Below are positions 55,046 through 63,927 of a stretch of 64,000 nucleotides of DNA, in pieces; positions within the stretch are counted from its first letter, which is position 1; every line of letters begins with the position of its first letter. Made by a program: the position numbers and the translations under genes. Below the pieces are notes generated by a model. That model was not told the origin of the DNA, made no database searches, and saw only the letters and a list, made by a program, of their open reading frames with translations. Source of the DNA: Agaricicola taiwanensis (GTDB lineage: Bacteria; Pseudomonadota; Alphaproteobacteria; Rhizobiales; Methylopilaceae); NCBI RefSeq assembly GCF_014635245.1, contig NZ_BMCP01000001.1:1463801-1527800 (forward strand). The letters run 5' to 3'.

Positions 55046-55693
55046 ATGCCAAAACCGATCAGAATCGATTTCGTTTCCGACGTTTCCTGCCCCTGGTGCA
55101 TCATCGGCCTTAAATCGCTTGAAGAAGCGCTTTCCCGGACGGCGGATCTCGTCACCGCCGACATCATCTTCCAGCCGTTTGAGTTGAACCCGGCCATGCC
55201 GCCGGAAGGGCAGAACATCGCCGAGCATATCGGCGAGAAATACGGCTCCTCGCCCGAGCAGTCGGCGGCAAACCGGCAGATGATCAGGGAGCGGGCGGCT
55301 GATGTCGGCTTCGTCATGGCGATGAACGAGAACAGCCGCATCTACAACACCTTCGACGCGCACCGCCTGCTGCATTGGGCGGCGCTGCAGGAGCGGCAAC
55401 CGCAGCTGAAACACGGGCTGTTCAAAGCCTATTTTACTGACGGCCTGGATCCGTCCGATCATGATGTGCTGGTCGCGGCGGCCGCCAATGCCGGGCTCGA
55501 TGGCGAGGCCGCACGTGAGGTCCTGTCCTCCGGCCGCTACGCCGAAGAGGTGCGGCAAGCCGAGTATCTATGGCAGGCGCGTGGCATTCAGTCTGTGCCG
55601 GCCATCGTCATCAATGAACGTTACCTGATCTCCGGCGGTCAGCCGCCCGAGGCGTTCGAAAGCGCCTTGCGCGGCATCGCCGCTGATCTGTAA
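55046..55693 (+). CDS. FrnE/DsbA-like oxidoreductase
   Basis: A 215-residue thioredoxin-fold protein of the FrnE type. The active site is SDVSCPWCIIG (Cys15, Cys18) and the cis-Pro loop is QSVPAIVINERYLISGG. Between them is the helical insertion, with FDAHRLLHWA. No signal peptide, so it acts in the cytoplasm on disulphides or in polyketide-like or aromatic metabolism. It is 41 bases before an Old Yellow Enzyme gene on the same strand, so both may respond to electrophile or oxidative stress. Confidence 0.88.
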   Translation: MPKPIRIDFVSDVSCPWCIIGLKSLEEALSRTADLVTADIIFQPFELNPAMPPEGQNIAEHIGEKYGSSPEQSAANRQMIRERAADVGFVMAMNENSRIYNTFDAHRLLHWAALQERQPQLKHGLFKAYFTDGLDPSDHDVLVAAAANAGLDGEAAREVLSSGRYAEEVRQAEYLWQARGIQSVPAIVINERYLISGGQPPEAFESALRGIAADL

Positions 55694-55733
55694 TCCCCAA
55701 CCTCCTCCTGTCTTCCATCAGAAAGGCTCAGCC

Positions 55734-56813
55734 ATGAGCAACGAACGGCTGTTCGACAGTTTTGACCTTGGACCGATCACGCTCAAGAACCGGATCGTGA
55801 TGGCGCCGCTCACCCGCAATCGGGCGCAGCCGGGCTTTGTGCCGGGACCACTCACAGCGGAATATTATGCCCAGCGCGCCACAGCGGGGCTGATCATTGC
55901 CGAGGCGACGCAGGTCTCCCAGCAAGGCCAGGGGTATCAGGACACGCCCGGCATCTATTCGGATGCGCAGGTGGAAGGTTGGAAGAGTGTGACACAGGCC
56001 GTCCATGCTGCCGGCGGCCGCATCTTCCTTCAGCTCTGGCACGTCGGCCGCATATCCCACACCAAGCTGCAGCCGCAGGGTGGCGCGCCGGTGGCGCCCT
56101 CCGCGATCCGCGCCGAGGCCAAGACCTATGTCGACAATGAGTTCGTCGAAACATCGGAGCCCCGCGCGCTGGAGCTCGACGAAATTCCCGGCATCATCGA
56201 GGCCTTTCGCAAAGGCGCGGCCAATGCCATCGCGGCTGGCTTCGACGGCGTCGAAGTCCATGGCGCCAATGGCTATCTTCTCGATCAGTTCGCCAAGGAT
56301 GGCGCCAACAAGCGAAGCGATATCTACGGCGGCTCGATCGAGAACCGTGCCCGGCTGATGCTGGAGGTCGCGGAGGCTGTTGCCGATGAGGTCGGCCCCG
56401 AGCGTACCGGCATCCGCATCTCGCCCGTGACGCCGGCGAACGGCATTTCCGACAGCAATCCGCAGCCTCTGTTCGACCACATCGTGAAGGAGCTCGACAG
56501 GCTCGGCCTCATCTATCTTCACGTGATCGAAGGGGCGACGGGCGGCCCACGTGATATTGCTCCGTTCGACTATGCCTCGCTGCGGCGCGCCTTCAGCAAT
56601 GCCTATATGGCCAACAACGGCTACGACCTCGCCAATGCGGCCGAGACCATTGCCTCGGGCGGTGCCGATCTCATCGCCTTCGGCCGGCACTTCATCTCCA
56701 ATCCGGATCTCGTCGAACGCCTGAAGCGCAAAGCGTCGCTGAACGAGCTCGACAAAGCCACGCTCTATGGCGGCGGCGCCGAGGGCTATACGGATTATCC
56801 GGTCATGGCGTGA
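55734..56813 (+). CDS. Old Yellow Enzyme-family NADH:flavin oxidoreductase (NemA-like)
   Basis: A 359-residue FMN enzyme. It has FDLGPITLKNRIVMAPLTRN at the start, LQLWHVGRISH, the active-site EVHGANGYLLDQF (His/Asn pair and the proton-donating Tyr), and NKRSDIYGGSIENRARLMLE. It reduces activated C=C bonds or nitro esters with NAD(P)H. An AAAGG site precedes the ATG. It is probably cotranscribed with frnE-like. Confidence 0.93.
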   Translation: MSNERLFDSFDLGPITLKNRIVMAPLTRNRAQPGFVPGPLTAEYYAQRATAGLIIAEATQVSQQGQGYQDTPGIYSDAQVEGWKSVTQAVHAAGGRIFLQLWHVGRISHTKLQPQGGAPVAPSAIRAEAKTYVDNEFVETSEPRALELDEIPGIIEAFRKGAANAIAAGFDGVEVHGANGYLLDQFAKDGANKRSDIYGGSIENRARLMLEVAEAVADEVGPERTGIRISPVTPANGISDSNPQPLFDHIVKELDRLGLIYLHVIEGATGGPRDIAPFDYASLRRAFSNAYMANNGYDLANAAETIASGGADLIAFGRHFISNPDLVERLKRKASLNELDKATLYGGGAEGYTDYPVMA

Positions 56814-56959
56814 CAGAGGGCCGGCGAACTTAAGATTTTGCCGCCGCCTGTTTCAGTTCACGACCTTCGCGGCCGACACCCGGACAGGTGCCGGCCCGCG
56901 CATTGTGATCTTGCCGTTCGCCAGAAAAGGGTGGCCGTGATCTGAACACCGAAAGATCT

Positions 56960-57355
56960 TCAAGCGCCTTCCGTTGCGTCATAGCAGACAAAGGCGATCT
57001 TGTTGCCATCAGGATCGCGGGCATAGGCGACGTAAAATCCATCTCCGTAGTGGGGACGCAGTCCTGGCGCTCCCTCGCTCGTGCCGCCCATCTCAAGCGC
57101 CGTCTCATGAAGGGTCTTCACCAGTTCGGCCGTCGGCGTCTTGAAGGCGAGCATCACTCCGTTGCCGACACGTGCGGCCTCGCCATCGAAGGGACGCGTG
57201 ACGCAAAAGCCAACACCCTGCGCGTCGAGGGCGCCCCAGGACGCCTCATTTTCTCCGGTCCAGCATCGTTCCTGTCCGAGCAGCGCCATTAGTGCGTCAT
57301 AGAACCGGAGCGCCTTCGGAAGATCATTGGTCCCAAGCATCGCATAAGCAAACAT
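56960..57355 (-). CDS. VOC-superfamily (glyoxalase/dioxygenase-like) protein
   Basis: A 131-residue protein with the two beta-alpha-beta-beta-beta repeats of the VOC fold: FAYAMLGTNDLPKALRFYDALM at the N-terminus and DGFYVAYARDPDGNKIAFVCYD at the C-terminus. The latter carries the typical (D)PDGN signature. Function (lyase, dioxygenase or drug-binding) is not settled. The region 56814-56959 beyond its stop holds nothing. Confidence 0.85.
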   Translation of the reverse strand: MFAYAMLGTNDLPKALRFYDALMALLGQERCWTGENEASWGALDAQGVGFCVTRPFDGEAARVGNGVMLAFKTPTAELVKTLHETALEMGGTSEGAPGLRPHYGDGFYVAYARDPDGNKIAFVCYDATEGA

Positions 57356-57406
57356 CTCGTCTCCCCCATCTGCGGTTTAACATCGTTGATCGATCGTCAG
57401 ATAAAA

Positions 57407-58270
57407 TTACTTCGATGGGCGCGGGCGCTTGGCGAACATCGTTCCAACGAAACATGAGCCGAGAGCCAGAGCGATGCCCAAAGCCTGCAAGACAGTCAGA
57501 AATTCACCCAGCATCGCCGCGCCGAGCAGGGTGGCGACGATCGGGCTGATCAGGCCGAGAAAGGCGACGTTGGCTCCGAGCCGTGAAATCCCCCGCACCC
57601 ACAGCCAATAGGCAAGAGCCGTCCCGACCAGAACGAGGTAAGTCATTCCGAGAAGGTTCTGCGGTTCGGGGACGGGCGGCAGCCCCTCCATGGCGAGGGC
57701 GACCGGGATGAGAAGCGCACCGCCCAATGTCAGCTGCCAGGCTGCCAGCTGCAGGGCGGTCCCCATGCGACCCCATCGTTCGGTCAGTACCGTGCCGACA
57801 GCCATGGAGGCCGATGCGCCGAGAGCGGCAAGCGCGCCCATGAAATCGGGCCGCGCATTCGGATCAAGTACGAGCAGCGCAACGCCGATCATGCCTGCGA
57901 AAGCGGCTGCGATCTGGACGGGAGCGGGCCGGCGCGACAGGAGCGGCCAGGCGAGAAAAGTCACGATCAGGGGTTGGGCCGAGCTGAGCGTTGCCGCGAT
58001 GCCGCCGGGCAGCCGCGAAGCTGAAAAGAACAGCAGAGCGAAGAAAAAACCGATGTTGGCAAAACCGAGCACCGCGAGCGGCAGGAGCTTGTCGCGGGGA
58101 GGCAATCCCGCGCCTGCCAGCATGAGAAGGATTCCGGCTGGAAGGGCGCGTAGGGCAGCAACCAGCAGGGGGTGCTCGATCGGCAGTGTCTGAGTGAAAA
58201 CGATATAGGTCGTGCCCCAGAACACGGGCGCGACCGCCGTCGAAAGCACGGCAAGCAGGGCAGGATTCAT
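57407..58270 (-). CDS. EamA/DMT-family transporter
   Basis: A 287-residue membrane protein with ten predicted helices in two EamA halves (about 10-140 and 150-285). It has PVFWGTTYIVFTQTLPIEHP in the first half and LVGTALAYWLWVRGISRLGANVAF in the second. Such proteins export amino acids or other small metabolites. The substrate cannot be predicted. It stands alone, 51 bases from the VOC gene on the same strand. Confidence 0.88.
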   Translation of the reverse strand: MNPALLAVLSTAVAPVFWGTTYIVFTQTLPIEHPLLVAALRALPAGILLMLAGAGLPPRDKLLPLAVLGFANIGFFFALLFFSASRLPGGIAATLSSAQPLIVTFLAWPLLSRRPAPVQIAAAFAGMIGVALLVLDPNARPDFMGALAALGASASMAVGTVLTERWGRMGTALQLAAWQLTLGGALLIPVALAMEGLPPVPEPQNLLGMTYLVLVGTALAYWLWVRGISRLGANVAFLGLISPIVATLLGAAMLGEFLTVLQALGIALALGSCFVGTMFAKRPRPSK

Positions 58271-58467
58271 ATGGCTTTGGGCGTCCTCACGCTTTTGTCA
58301 CGTCGATCCTATACGCTGAATCGGATTGGCAGCACTCCGTTACAAAGTATTGCAGGGATTCAGGTCTAAGGTGCGGGGCCGTCACGCAGCTGGCGGCGCC
58401 TGACGTTTAATTTCTGTCAAACTACAAGGCTACAAGCTGGTCACATGCGTAAGCGTCGGAGACATGT

Positions 58468-59928
58468 GTGGGCGATGAAATCGAACTGAAGCTGGAGCTG
58501 TCGCCTGACGCTGCCGATAAGCTGGAAAGGGCCGGGCTGTTTTCCGCAGAGCCGCGAACCGTTCGGCAAAGGTCGCTCTATTTCGATACACCGGATCACG
58601 ACCTGTCCAAGGCGGGACTGTCGCTTCGCATCCGCACGGACGGGGAGAAGACGGTACAGACCGTAAAAGCCGACGGCGGAAAGGCCGCGGGATTGTTCGT
58701 GCGGCCCGAATGGGAGCAAAGCGTGAAGGGGGACGTGCCGGTTCTCGATAGTTCCACCCCCATCAGAACCCTTTTGGGCGACAAGGCCGACAAGCTCACA
58801 CCGATCTTCGAGATCATCATCGAACGCCGGGTCTGGGATTTGGAAGACGACGGCACCACGATGGAGATCGCGCTCGACCGGGGGCATGTTGCGGTGCCCG
58901 GCGAACGCCAATCGCCCATTTGCGAGGTGGAGCTGGAACAGAAGGCGGGCTCGGCGGCCGCGCTTTTCGCCACGGCCCGCAAGATGAACCTCCATGTGCC
59001 GGTGCATCTCAACGTGCTCAGCAAATCGGAGCGCGGCTATCGGCTGCTCGGCCCGGCACCGCGGCACATCAAGGCCGAGGCGATGTCTCTCGATGCCGAT
59101 ATGGATGCGGCGACCGCCTTTCAGCATCTTGCCCGATCGTGCCTGCGCCAGTTCCGCCTGAACGAGACGCTGCTTCTCGAACGGCATGATGCCGAGGTGG
59201 TGCATCAGGCGCGCGTCGCTCTGCGGCGACTGCGATCTGCCCTTTCAATTCATAAAGCCATGCTGGCTGACGATCAATCCGATCACCTGCGCGGAGAGCT
59301 TCGGTGGCTGGCCGCCAAATTGGGCGAGGTACGAAATCTCGACGTCTTGATCGATCGCGTTCCCAGAAATTCCGTAGAAGGCAAGCTCGAAGGGGCGCGC
59401 GCCGAAGCCTATGCTTCCCTTGTCACCACATTGATGGCACAGCGCAGCCGTGACCTCATGATCGACCTCGCCGAGTGGATATCTGCTGGAGGCTGGTTGA
59501 AACAGGCCGACGGCGAGGACGTGCGCCATCTGCCGATCAGCCAGTTCGCGGCCGAGGCTCTGGATCGCTTGCGCAAGAAGGTGAAAAAGCTGGGCGCGCA
59601 TCTGGCGGAAGCGTCAGATGAGGAACGCCATGAACTCAGGAAGGCCGCCAAGAAGCTCCGCTACGCCAGCGAATTTTACGCCTCTCTCTATAAGGGCAAG
59701 CGCGAAAAGCGTCGCTACCGGCAGTTCGTCGATGCCCTGAAGCAGCTGCAGGATCATCTCGGAGAACTGAATGATCTCGCGACCGCTCCTGAGGTCCTTG
59801 GTGAACTGGGTCTGCACGATGTACCGGCTGCAGCGCTCCTTTTGGCGGGAGAGGGTAGGGACCGGGTTCTCGATGCCGCCGCCGATGGCTACGACGCGCT
59901 CGTGGATGCCAAGCGATTCTGGCGCTGA
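58468..59928 (+). CDS. CYTH-CHAD domain protein (inorganic triphosphatase-like)
   Basis: A 486-residue two-domain protein. The N-terminal CYTH domain (1-200) opens with DEIELKLEL, the ExExK metal/phosphate motif, and has a charged tunnel (RQRSLYFDTPDHDLSKAG). The C-terminal CHAD domain (about 215-485) is helical with conserved His residues (VVHQARVALRRLRSAL, RHELRKAAKKLRYASEFY). Bacterial CYTH-CHAD proteins hydrolyse tripolyphosphate or bind polyphosphate. The GTG start at 58468 has GGAGAC upstream. Confidence 0.9.
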   Translation: MGDEIELKLELSPDAADKLERAGLFSAEPRTVRQRSLYFDTPDHDLSKAGLSLRIRTDGEKTVQTVKADGGKAAGLFVRPEWEQSVKGDVPVLDSSTPIRTLLGDKADKLTPIFEIIIERRVWDLEDDGTTMEIALDRGHVAVPGERQSPICEVELEQKAGSAAALFATARKMNLHVPVHLNVLSKSERGYRLLGPAPRHIKAEAMSLDADMDAATAFQHLARSCLRQFRLNETLLLERHDAEVVHQARVALRRLRSALSIHKAMLADDQSDHLRGELRWLAAKLGEVRNLDVLIDRVPRNSVEGKLEGARAEAYASLVTTLMAQRSRDLMIDLAEWISAGGWLKQADGEDVRHLPISQFAAEALDRLRKKVKKLGAHLAEASDEERHELRKAAKKLRYASEFYASLYKGKREKRRYRQFVDALKQLQDHLGELNDLATAPEVLGELGLHDVPAAALLLAGEGRDRVLDAAADGYDALVDAKRFWR

Positions 59929-60004
59929 TGAGCTGAGGCGCGCATACCCCGTGGTGCGCACCAGCAAAACCGGCTAGAAGCCTCCCGTTGTACAGGAGGC
60001 CTTG

Positions 60005-60475
60005 ATGATGGGCGGCGATGTGACAATCGATATTCGGCCTGCGGAGCGGCACCATGTGCCTGCCATCGTCGAGATGCTGGCCGATGATGAGCTGGGGGCG
60101 AGCCGCGAAAATACGTCCTCCGAGGGGCTGGCTGACTATGAACGCGCCTTCGATGCAATCGCCGCACATCCCACCAGCACCCTCTATGTCGCCCTCCTCG
60201 GAGATCAGGTGGTCGGCACCTTTCAGCTGACGCTGATCCCCGGCATGTCCCAGCGCGGGATGACGCGCGCGGATGTGGAGGCGGTGCGTGTTCACGCTTC
60301 GCTACGGGGCAAGGGCCTTGGCGCGCGGCTGATGGCCTTCGCAAGATCCGAAGCGGAGAGACAGGGGGCCGGGATGCTGCAGCTCACCTCCAACAAGGTG
60401 CGCGGCGATGCCCATCGCTTTTATGAGCGGCTGGGTTTTGCCCGCAGTCACGAAGGCTTCAAGCTGAAGTTATGA
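60005..60475 (+). CDS. GNAT N-acetyltransferase
   Basis: A 156-residue GNAT protein. The acetyl-CoA site is VHASLRGKGLGARLMAFARSE (R-G-K-G-L-G), with the C-terminal DAHRFYERLGF strand typical of the family. AGGAGG stands six bases before the ATG at 60005. The acceptor is unknown. Its last bases overlap the next gene (ATGA). Confidence 0.85.
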   Translation: MMGGDVTIDIRPAERHHVPAIVEMLADDELGASRENTSSEGLADYERAFDAIAAHPTSTLYVALLGDQVVGTFQLTLIPGMSQRGMTRADVEAVRVHASLRGKGLGARLMAFARSEAERQGAGMLQLTSNKVRGDAHRFYERLGFARSHEGFKLKL

Positions 60476-60876
60476 TCCGCGCCCGACCGCCCGTCCTGCT
60501 GATGCTCCGCCGCTCCCTCGCGGTCGCGCTCACCTATGTCGTCCTGTTGCAGACCGTTCTGACAGGGCTGGTGGGCGCGGCTCATGCCGCGGGTCACATC
60601 GGCGGTTCACACGTTCCGCTCGCATTGTGCTCCGGAGCATCTGCCGCGCCTTTGGATGAACCTGCCCACGGCGGCGCCGATTGTCCCTGCGGAGCCATGT
60701 GCGCGACGCTCGCCGGGACCATTCCGCCCCCGCCTGCGACGTTTCTGGCGGTTGAACACAGCCCTCGGCTTATCGGCGTAAACGTCGCGGCCTACCAGGG
60801 GAGGGGACCGAGCCGTCAGCGATCCGTTACGCCTTTCGCGCCCCGTGCGCCTCCTGCGGGATCGACCGGCACCTGA
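60472..60876 (+). CDS. DUF2946-like small exported protein
   Basis: A 134-residue protein with an N-terminal hydrophobic signal (about residues 15-40), then GGADCPCGAMCATL, a possible metal-binding Cys/His cluster, and a Pro/Arg-rich tail. It resembles DUF2946 proteins that accompany copper genes, but the match is by memory and weak. It lies 49 bases before the PCuAC gene, which supports a copper role. The start overlaps the GNAT stop. Confidence 0.6.
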   Translation: MIRARPPVLLMLRRSLAVALTYVVLLQTVLTGLVGAAHAAGHIGGSHVPLALCSGASAAPLDEPAHGGADCPCGAMCATLAGTIPPPPATFLAVEHSPRLIGVNVAAYQGRGPSRQRSVTPFAPRAPPAGSTGT

Positions 60877-60925
60877 GCTTTCGATTCCCGTTTTAGAAGG
60901 GGCTGATGCCCCCGGAGATGATCCA

Positions 60926-61432
60926 ATGTTTTGCATGTCTCGCCGCGAGCTGGCGCTCGCCTTCGCTGTTCTCGCCATGACCACGAGCGCGGTTTTCGCC
61001 CATGGCTATGAGGCCGGCTCGCTCAAGATCGGCCATCCCTGGTCGCGCGCGACCCCCGCCGGCGCCAGGGTGGCCGCCGGTTACCTAACCATCACCAACA
61101 CCGGTACCGAGCCGGACAGGCTGGTGGGCGGCAGCTTCGAGCGTGCCGGGCGCTTCGAAGTCCACGAGATGAAGGTGACCGACGGCACCATGACCATGCG
61201 CGAACTGGCGGGCGGACTGACCATTCCCGCTGGGGATACCGTGACGCTCGCCCCTGGCGGACTGCACATCATGTTCCAGGAATTGAAGAACCGCCTCTCT
61301 GAAAACGAGCGGGTCAAAGGCACGCTCGTGTTTGAAAAAGCGGGCACAGTGGAGGTGGAATTTGCCGTAGCGGGCATGGGATCGAAGGGCGGCAAAGCAG
61401 CCCAGTCCCACGATCACCACCACAGCCACTGA
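60926..61432 (+). CDS. PCuAC copper chaperone
   Basis: A 168-residue periplasmic protein. The signal peptide ends near VFAHGYEA. The copper site appears as HEM in FEVHEMKVTDG, then TMTMREL, and HIM in GGLHIMFQEL, matching the H-M...M...H-M pattern of the family. A His-rich tail (DHHHSH) is added. PCuAC delivers Cu(I) to the CuA site of cytochrome oxidase. GGAG precedes the ATG at 60926. A strong terminator follows. Confidence 0.9.
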   Translation: MFCMSRRELALAFAVLAMTTSAVFAHGYEAGSLKIGHPWSRATPAGARVAAGYLTITNTGTEPDRLVGGSFERAGRFEVHEMKVTDGTMTMRELAGGLTIPAGDTVTLAPGGLHIMFQELKNRLSENERVKGTLVFEKAGTVEVEFAVAGMGSKGGKAAQSHDHHHSH

Positions 61433-61436
61433 CCAG

Positions 61437-61469
61437 AAAAAGCGGTGGCTCTCCAAGCCGCCGCTTTTT
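61437..61469 (+). terminator. Rho-independent terminator after PCuAC
   Basis: AAAAAGCGGTGGC and GCCGCCGCTTTTT pair with one G-U, around a seven-base loop, ending in five T. It is five bases after the PCuAC stop. Confidence 0.9.
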
Positions 61470-61651
61470 CAGAAAACGAGTTGATCCCCGAAGGGGTCAT
61501 TCTGGGGCTGTTCTTCAAAGACATCGCGGTTCGGCCCAACTGATCGTTCGCGTGAAATGCACCTGTCGTCCTTGCCCCTGAGGGGCAGGGTTCCTAGCTT
61601 CATGGGCGACGCACCGCGAGTCTCGCGTGCTTTTTCCATCGGAGCTTTCAC

Positions 61652-62353
61652 ATGGCGACGCAATCGAAGCCCATCGACCTCTACTTCTGGCCCACGCCCA
61701 ACGGCTGGAAGATCAGTATCTATCTGGAAGAGGCGGGCGTGCCTTACCAGGTGCACCCCGTGAACATCGGCAAGGGTGATCAGTTCAAGCCGGAGTTCCT
61801 CGCCATCTCGCCCAACAACCGCATGCCGGCGATCGTTGATCCGGAAGGGCCGGGCGGCCAGCCGATCTCCATCTTCGAATCGGGCGCGATCCTTCAGTAC
61901 CTCGGCCGAAAGTTCGGAGCGCTTTATCCGGCCGATGAGCGTGAGCGGGTCGACGTCGAGCAGTGGCTGTTCTGGCAGGTGGGCGGCCTCGGACCCATGG
62001 CGGGCCAAACCCACCATTTCCGCAATTATGCCCCTGAGAAGATCCCCTATGCCATCGACCGTTATGTCAACGAGGTGCACCGGCTCTACGGCGTGATGAA
62101 CAAGCGCCTCGCCGACAGGGACTATCTCGCCGGTGACTATTCCATCGCCGACATCGCCTGCATCGGCTGGGCGAAGGGATGGGAGAAGCAGGGCCAGGAC
62201 ATTTCGGAGTTTCCGAACCTGAAGGCCTGGCTGGACCGCATGCTTGCCAAGCCCGCGGTGCAACGCGGACTGGAGATCGGCGCTGACCTGCGCACCGATC
62301 TTGCCACCGACAAGGACGCGCAGAAGGTCCTGTTCAACCAACGGGCGCGCTGA
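61652..62353 (+). CDS. Glutathione S-transferase-family protein (YfcG/YghU type)
   Basis: A 233-residue GST. The N-terminal thioredoxin-like domain has YFWPTPNGWKISIYLEEAG and the cis-Pro/SNAIL-type region NNRMPAIVDPEG, FESGAILQYLG. The C-terminal domain has DYSIADIACIGWAKG. The form resembles nucleoside- and disulphide-active YfcG/YghU proteins. It uses glutathione for reduction or conjugation. Alone, with a hairpin after it. Confidence 0.9.
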   Translation: MATQSKPIDLYFWPTPNGWKISIYLEEAGVPYQVHPVNIGKGDQFKPEFLAISPNNRMPAIVDPEGPGGQPISIFESGAILQYLGRKFGALYPADERERVDVEQWLFWQVGGLGPMAGQTHHFRNYAPEKIPYAIDRYVNEVHRLYGVMNKRLADRDYLAGDYSIADIACIGWAKGWEKQGQDISEFPNLKAWLDRMLAKPAVQRGLEIGADLRTDLATDKDAQKVLFNQRAR

Positions 62354-62360
62354 AACCTGT

Positions 62361-62390
62361 GAGGAGTTGGGCCTGCGCGCCCAGCTCCTC
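62361..62390 (+). terminator. Stem-loop after the GST gene
   Basis: GAGGAGTTGGGC and GCCCAGCTCCTC pair with one G-U around six bases, eight bases after the GST stop. No T tract follows, so termination may need Rho. Confidence 0.55.
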
Positions 62391-62689
62391 ATCAACCTTG
62401 CGGCAGCTGCCCCAAGGCCAAAGGCAGTCTGCTACGGATCCTTTCGGAAGTTATGGTTGGTGAAGTCTTACCTGAAACGAAAAGTGCTCCTGCGGACGAA
62501 ATCGAATAATTGTTGAAGATGCAGGGTCAGAATAGGTAAGCAAAAAGATAAATTTACCGGGCATTTGATCTTTGTTTTCGCCTTATTAAGGCAAGTTTTT
62601 AAGAGGGCGTTCAAGGCGCTGCGGCAAGCTGATGCCGGATCAGGAGAGATGATCCGCCAGCCGCAGGACGCGGTGCAAATGATAGGGGG
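62391..62689. other. AT-rich spacer before the SEL1-like gene
   Basis: A 299-base region of lower GC. It includes a small palindrome GCCTT-ATT-AAGGC near 62580-62593 and no open frame that I trust. It probably carries the promoter of the SEL1-like gene. Confidence 0.35.
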
Positions 62690-62965
62690 ATGAAAATGGC
62701 CCGCTTTGATGTTCTGTCCACTGAGAGTGCTGCCATTGGCGGTATGGTCGCCGGCAGCGACATGTATATTCGTCTCGGCCTGATGTATTCGAGCGGCCGT
62801 TCGGTCCCGCTTGATCGGGTCGCCGCCCATATGTGGTTCAACATCGCGGCGCTGAAGGGCGAACGCGACGCTGCTCGCATGCGGCGCGAGCTGTCCGAAG
62901 AGATGGCGCCGGAAGAGGTCGCCGCGGCCCAGCGCGCCGCCCGGGAATGGCTGACGACCCACTGA
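62690..62965 (+). CDS. Short SEL1-like repeat protein
   Basis: A 91-residue protein with one SEL1/TPR-like unit: YIRLGLMYSSGRSVPLDRVAAHMWFNIAALKG, in the pattern of aligned Leu/Gly/Ala repeats. A helix rich in Arg and Glu ends it. SEL1 units bind partner proteins. No signal peptide. Starts at 62690 or 62696 are equivalent. Confidence 0.75.
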   Translation: MKMARFDVLSTESAAIGGMVAGSDMYIRLGLMYSSGRSVPLDRVAAHMWFNIAALKGERDAARMRRELSEEMAPEEVAAAQRAAREWLTTH

Positions 62966-62968
62966 CCG

Positions 62969-63763
62969 TCAGTTCTGCCGGCGTGCCCATGTCTGGATGA
63001 TGGCTTCAAGCGCCGCCAGCCCGTCGGTCAACGCGGCAGGTCCCGGCTGCAGGATGATGGTGGACTTCACCTCGTGAAGTTCGCCGTCACGGACGGCGGG
63101 GATGTCATGAAAACCGGTTCTGCTCGCGACACGCGCGGGCACGAATTTCTTGCCGCACCATGAGCCGATCACGATATCGGGCTTCGCCGCGACCACATCC
63201 TCAAGGCCGATGATGCGGTCCTTCGCGCTTTTTTGTGTGGCAAGATCGGCGAACACGTCGTCGCCACCAGCGATGGTGATCAGCTCCGACACCCAGCCGA
63301 TGCCCGAGATCATGGGCTCGTCCCACTCCTCGAAATAAACACGAGGCCGGCGGGGCAGGGCAGCCGCCCGCATCTTCCCAGCTTCCAGCTTCGCTGCGAG
63401 CTCTTCGGCGAGCGCATCGGCTGCGGAACCGGCATCAACGAGCCGCCCGAGGGTGCGGATCATGGCAAGGATGCCGGCAATGTCGCGCTGGTTGAAGGCG
63501 TGCACCGCGACGCCTTCCCTGATCAGGGCCGCGACGATATCTGCCTGCAGATCCGAGAATGTCAGGACAAGGTCCGGCTCCAGAGCGAGGATCTTCGGGA
63601 TATCCGCCGATATGAACGCCGCAACGCGCGGCTTCTCACGCCGGACGCGCGGCGGGCGCACCGCATAGCCGGACACGCCGACGATCCTTGGATCCTCGCC
63701 CAGGAGATAGAGCGTTTCGACGGTTTCTTCGGTCAGGCAGACGATTCGGTTTGGCGGAAACAT
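62969..63763 (-). CDS. BtuF/FhuD-like periplasmic binding protein-fold protein without signal peptide
   Basis: A 264-residue class III solute-binding-fold protein. The two lobes start RIVCLTEETVETLYLLGEDP, and the second carries EEWDEPMISGIGWVSELITIAGG, both typical of cobalamin or ferric-siderophore binding proteins (BtuF-like). No signal peptide is seen at the ATG 63763, and no permease or ATPase is near; longer versions would read over tRNA-Ser. It may be a cytosolic or lysis-related relative, or an orphan with an unrecognised start. Confidence 0.8.
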   Translation of the reverse strand: MFPPNRIVCLTEETVETLYLLGEDPRIVGVSGYAVRPPRVRREKPRVAAFISADIPKILALEPDLVLTFSDLQADIVAALIREGVAVHAFNQRDIAGILAMIRTLGRLVDAGSAADALAEELAAKLEAGKMRAAALPRRPRVYFEEWDEPMISGIGWVSELITIAGGDDVFADLATQKSAKDRIIGLEDVVAAKPDIVIGSWCGKKFVPARVASRTGFHDIPAVRDGELHEVKSTIILQPGPAALTDGLAALEAIIQTWARRQN

Positions 63764-63835
63764 GCGGGGAAGATAGCGGAAGTCACGCGCAATGCCTTGA
63801 CCATTCCCGCCGATCTCGGCATAGCTTGCCGCGCC

Positions 63836-63927
63836 GGAGACGTGGCCGAGAGGCTGAAGGCACTCGTTTGCTAAATGAGCAGACCCCCAAAAGGGTCTCG
63901 AGGGTTCGAATCCCTCCGTCTCCGCCA
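63836..63927 (+). tRNA. tRNA-Ser(GCU)
   Basis: The acceptor GGAGACG pairs with CGTCTCC, discriminator G, then encoded CCA (63925-63927). Anticodon loop TTGCTAA gives GCT. A long variable arm (CCCCAAAAGGG) is typical of tRNA-Ser, and the T arm is GAGGG-TTCGAAT-CCCTC. The remaining 73 bases of the window hold nothing. Confidence 0.96.
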
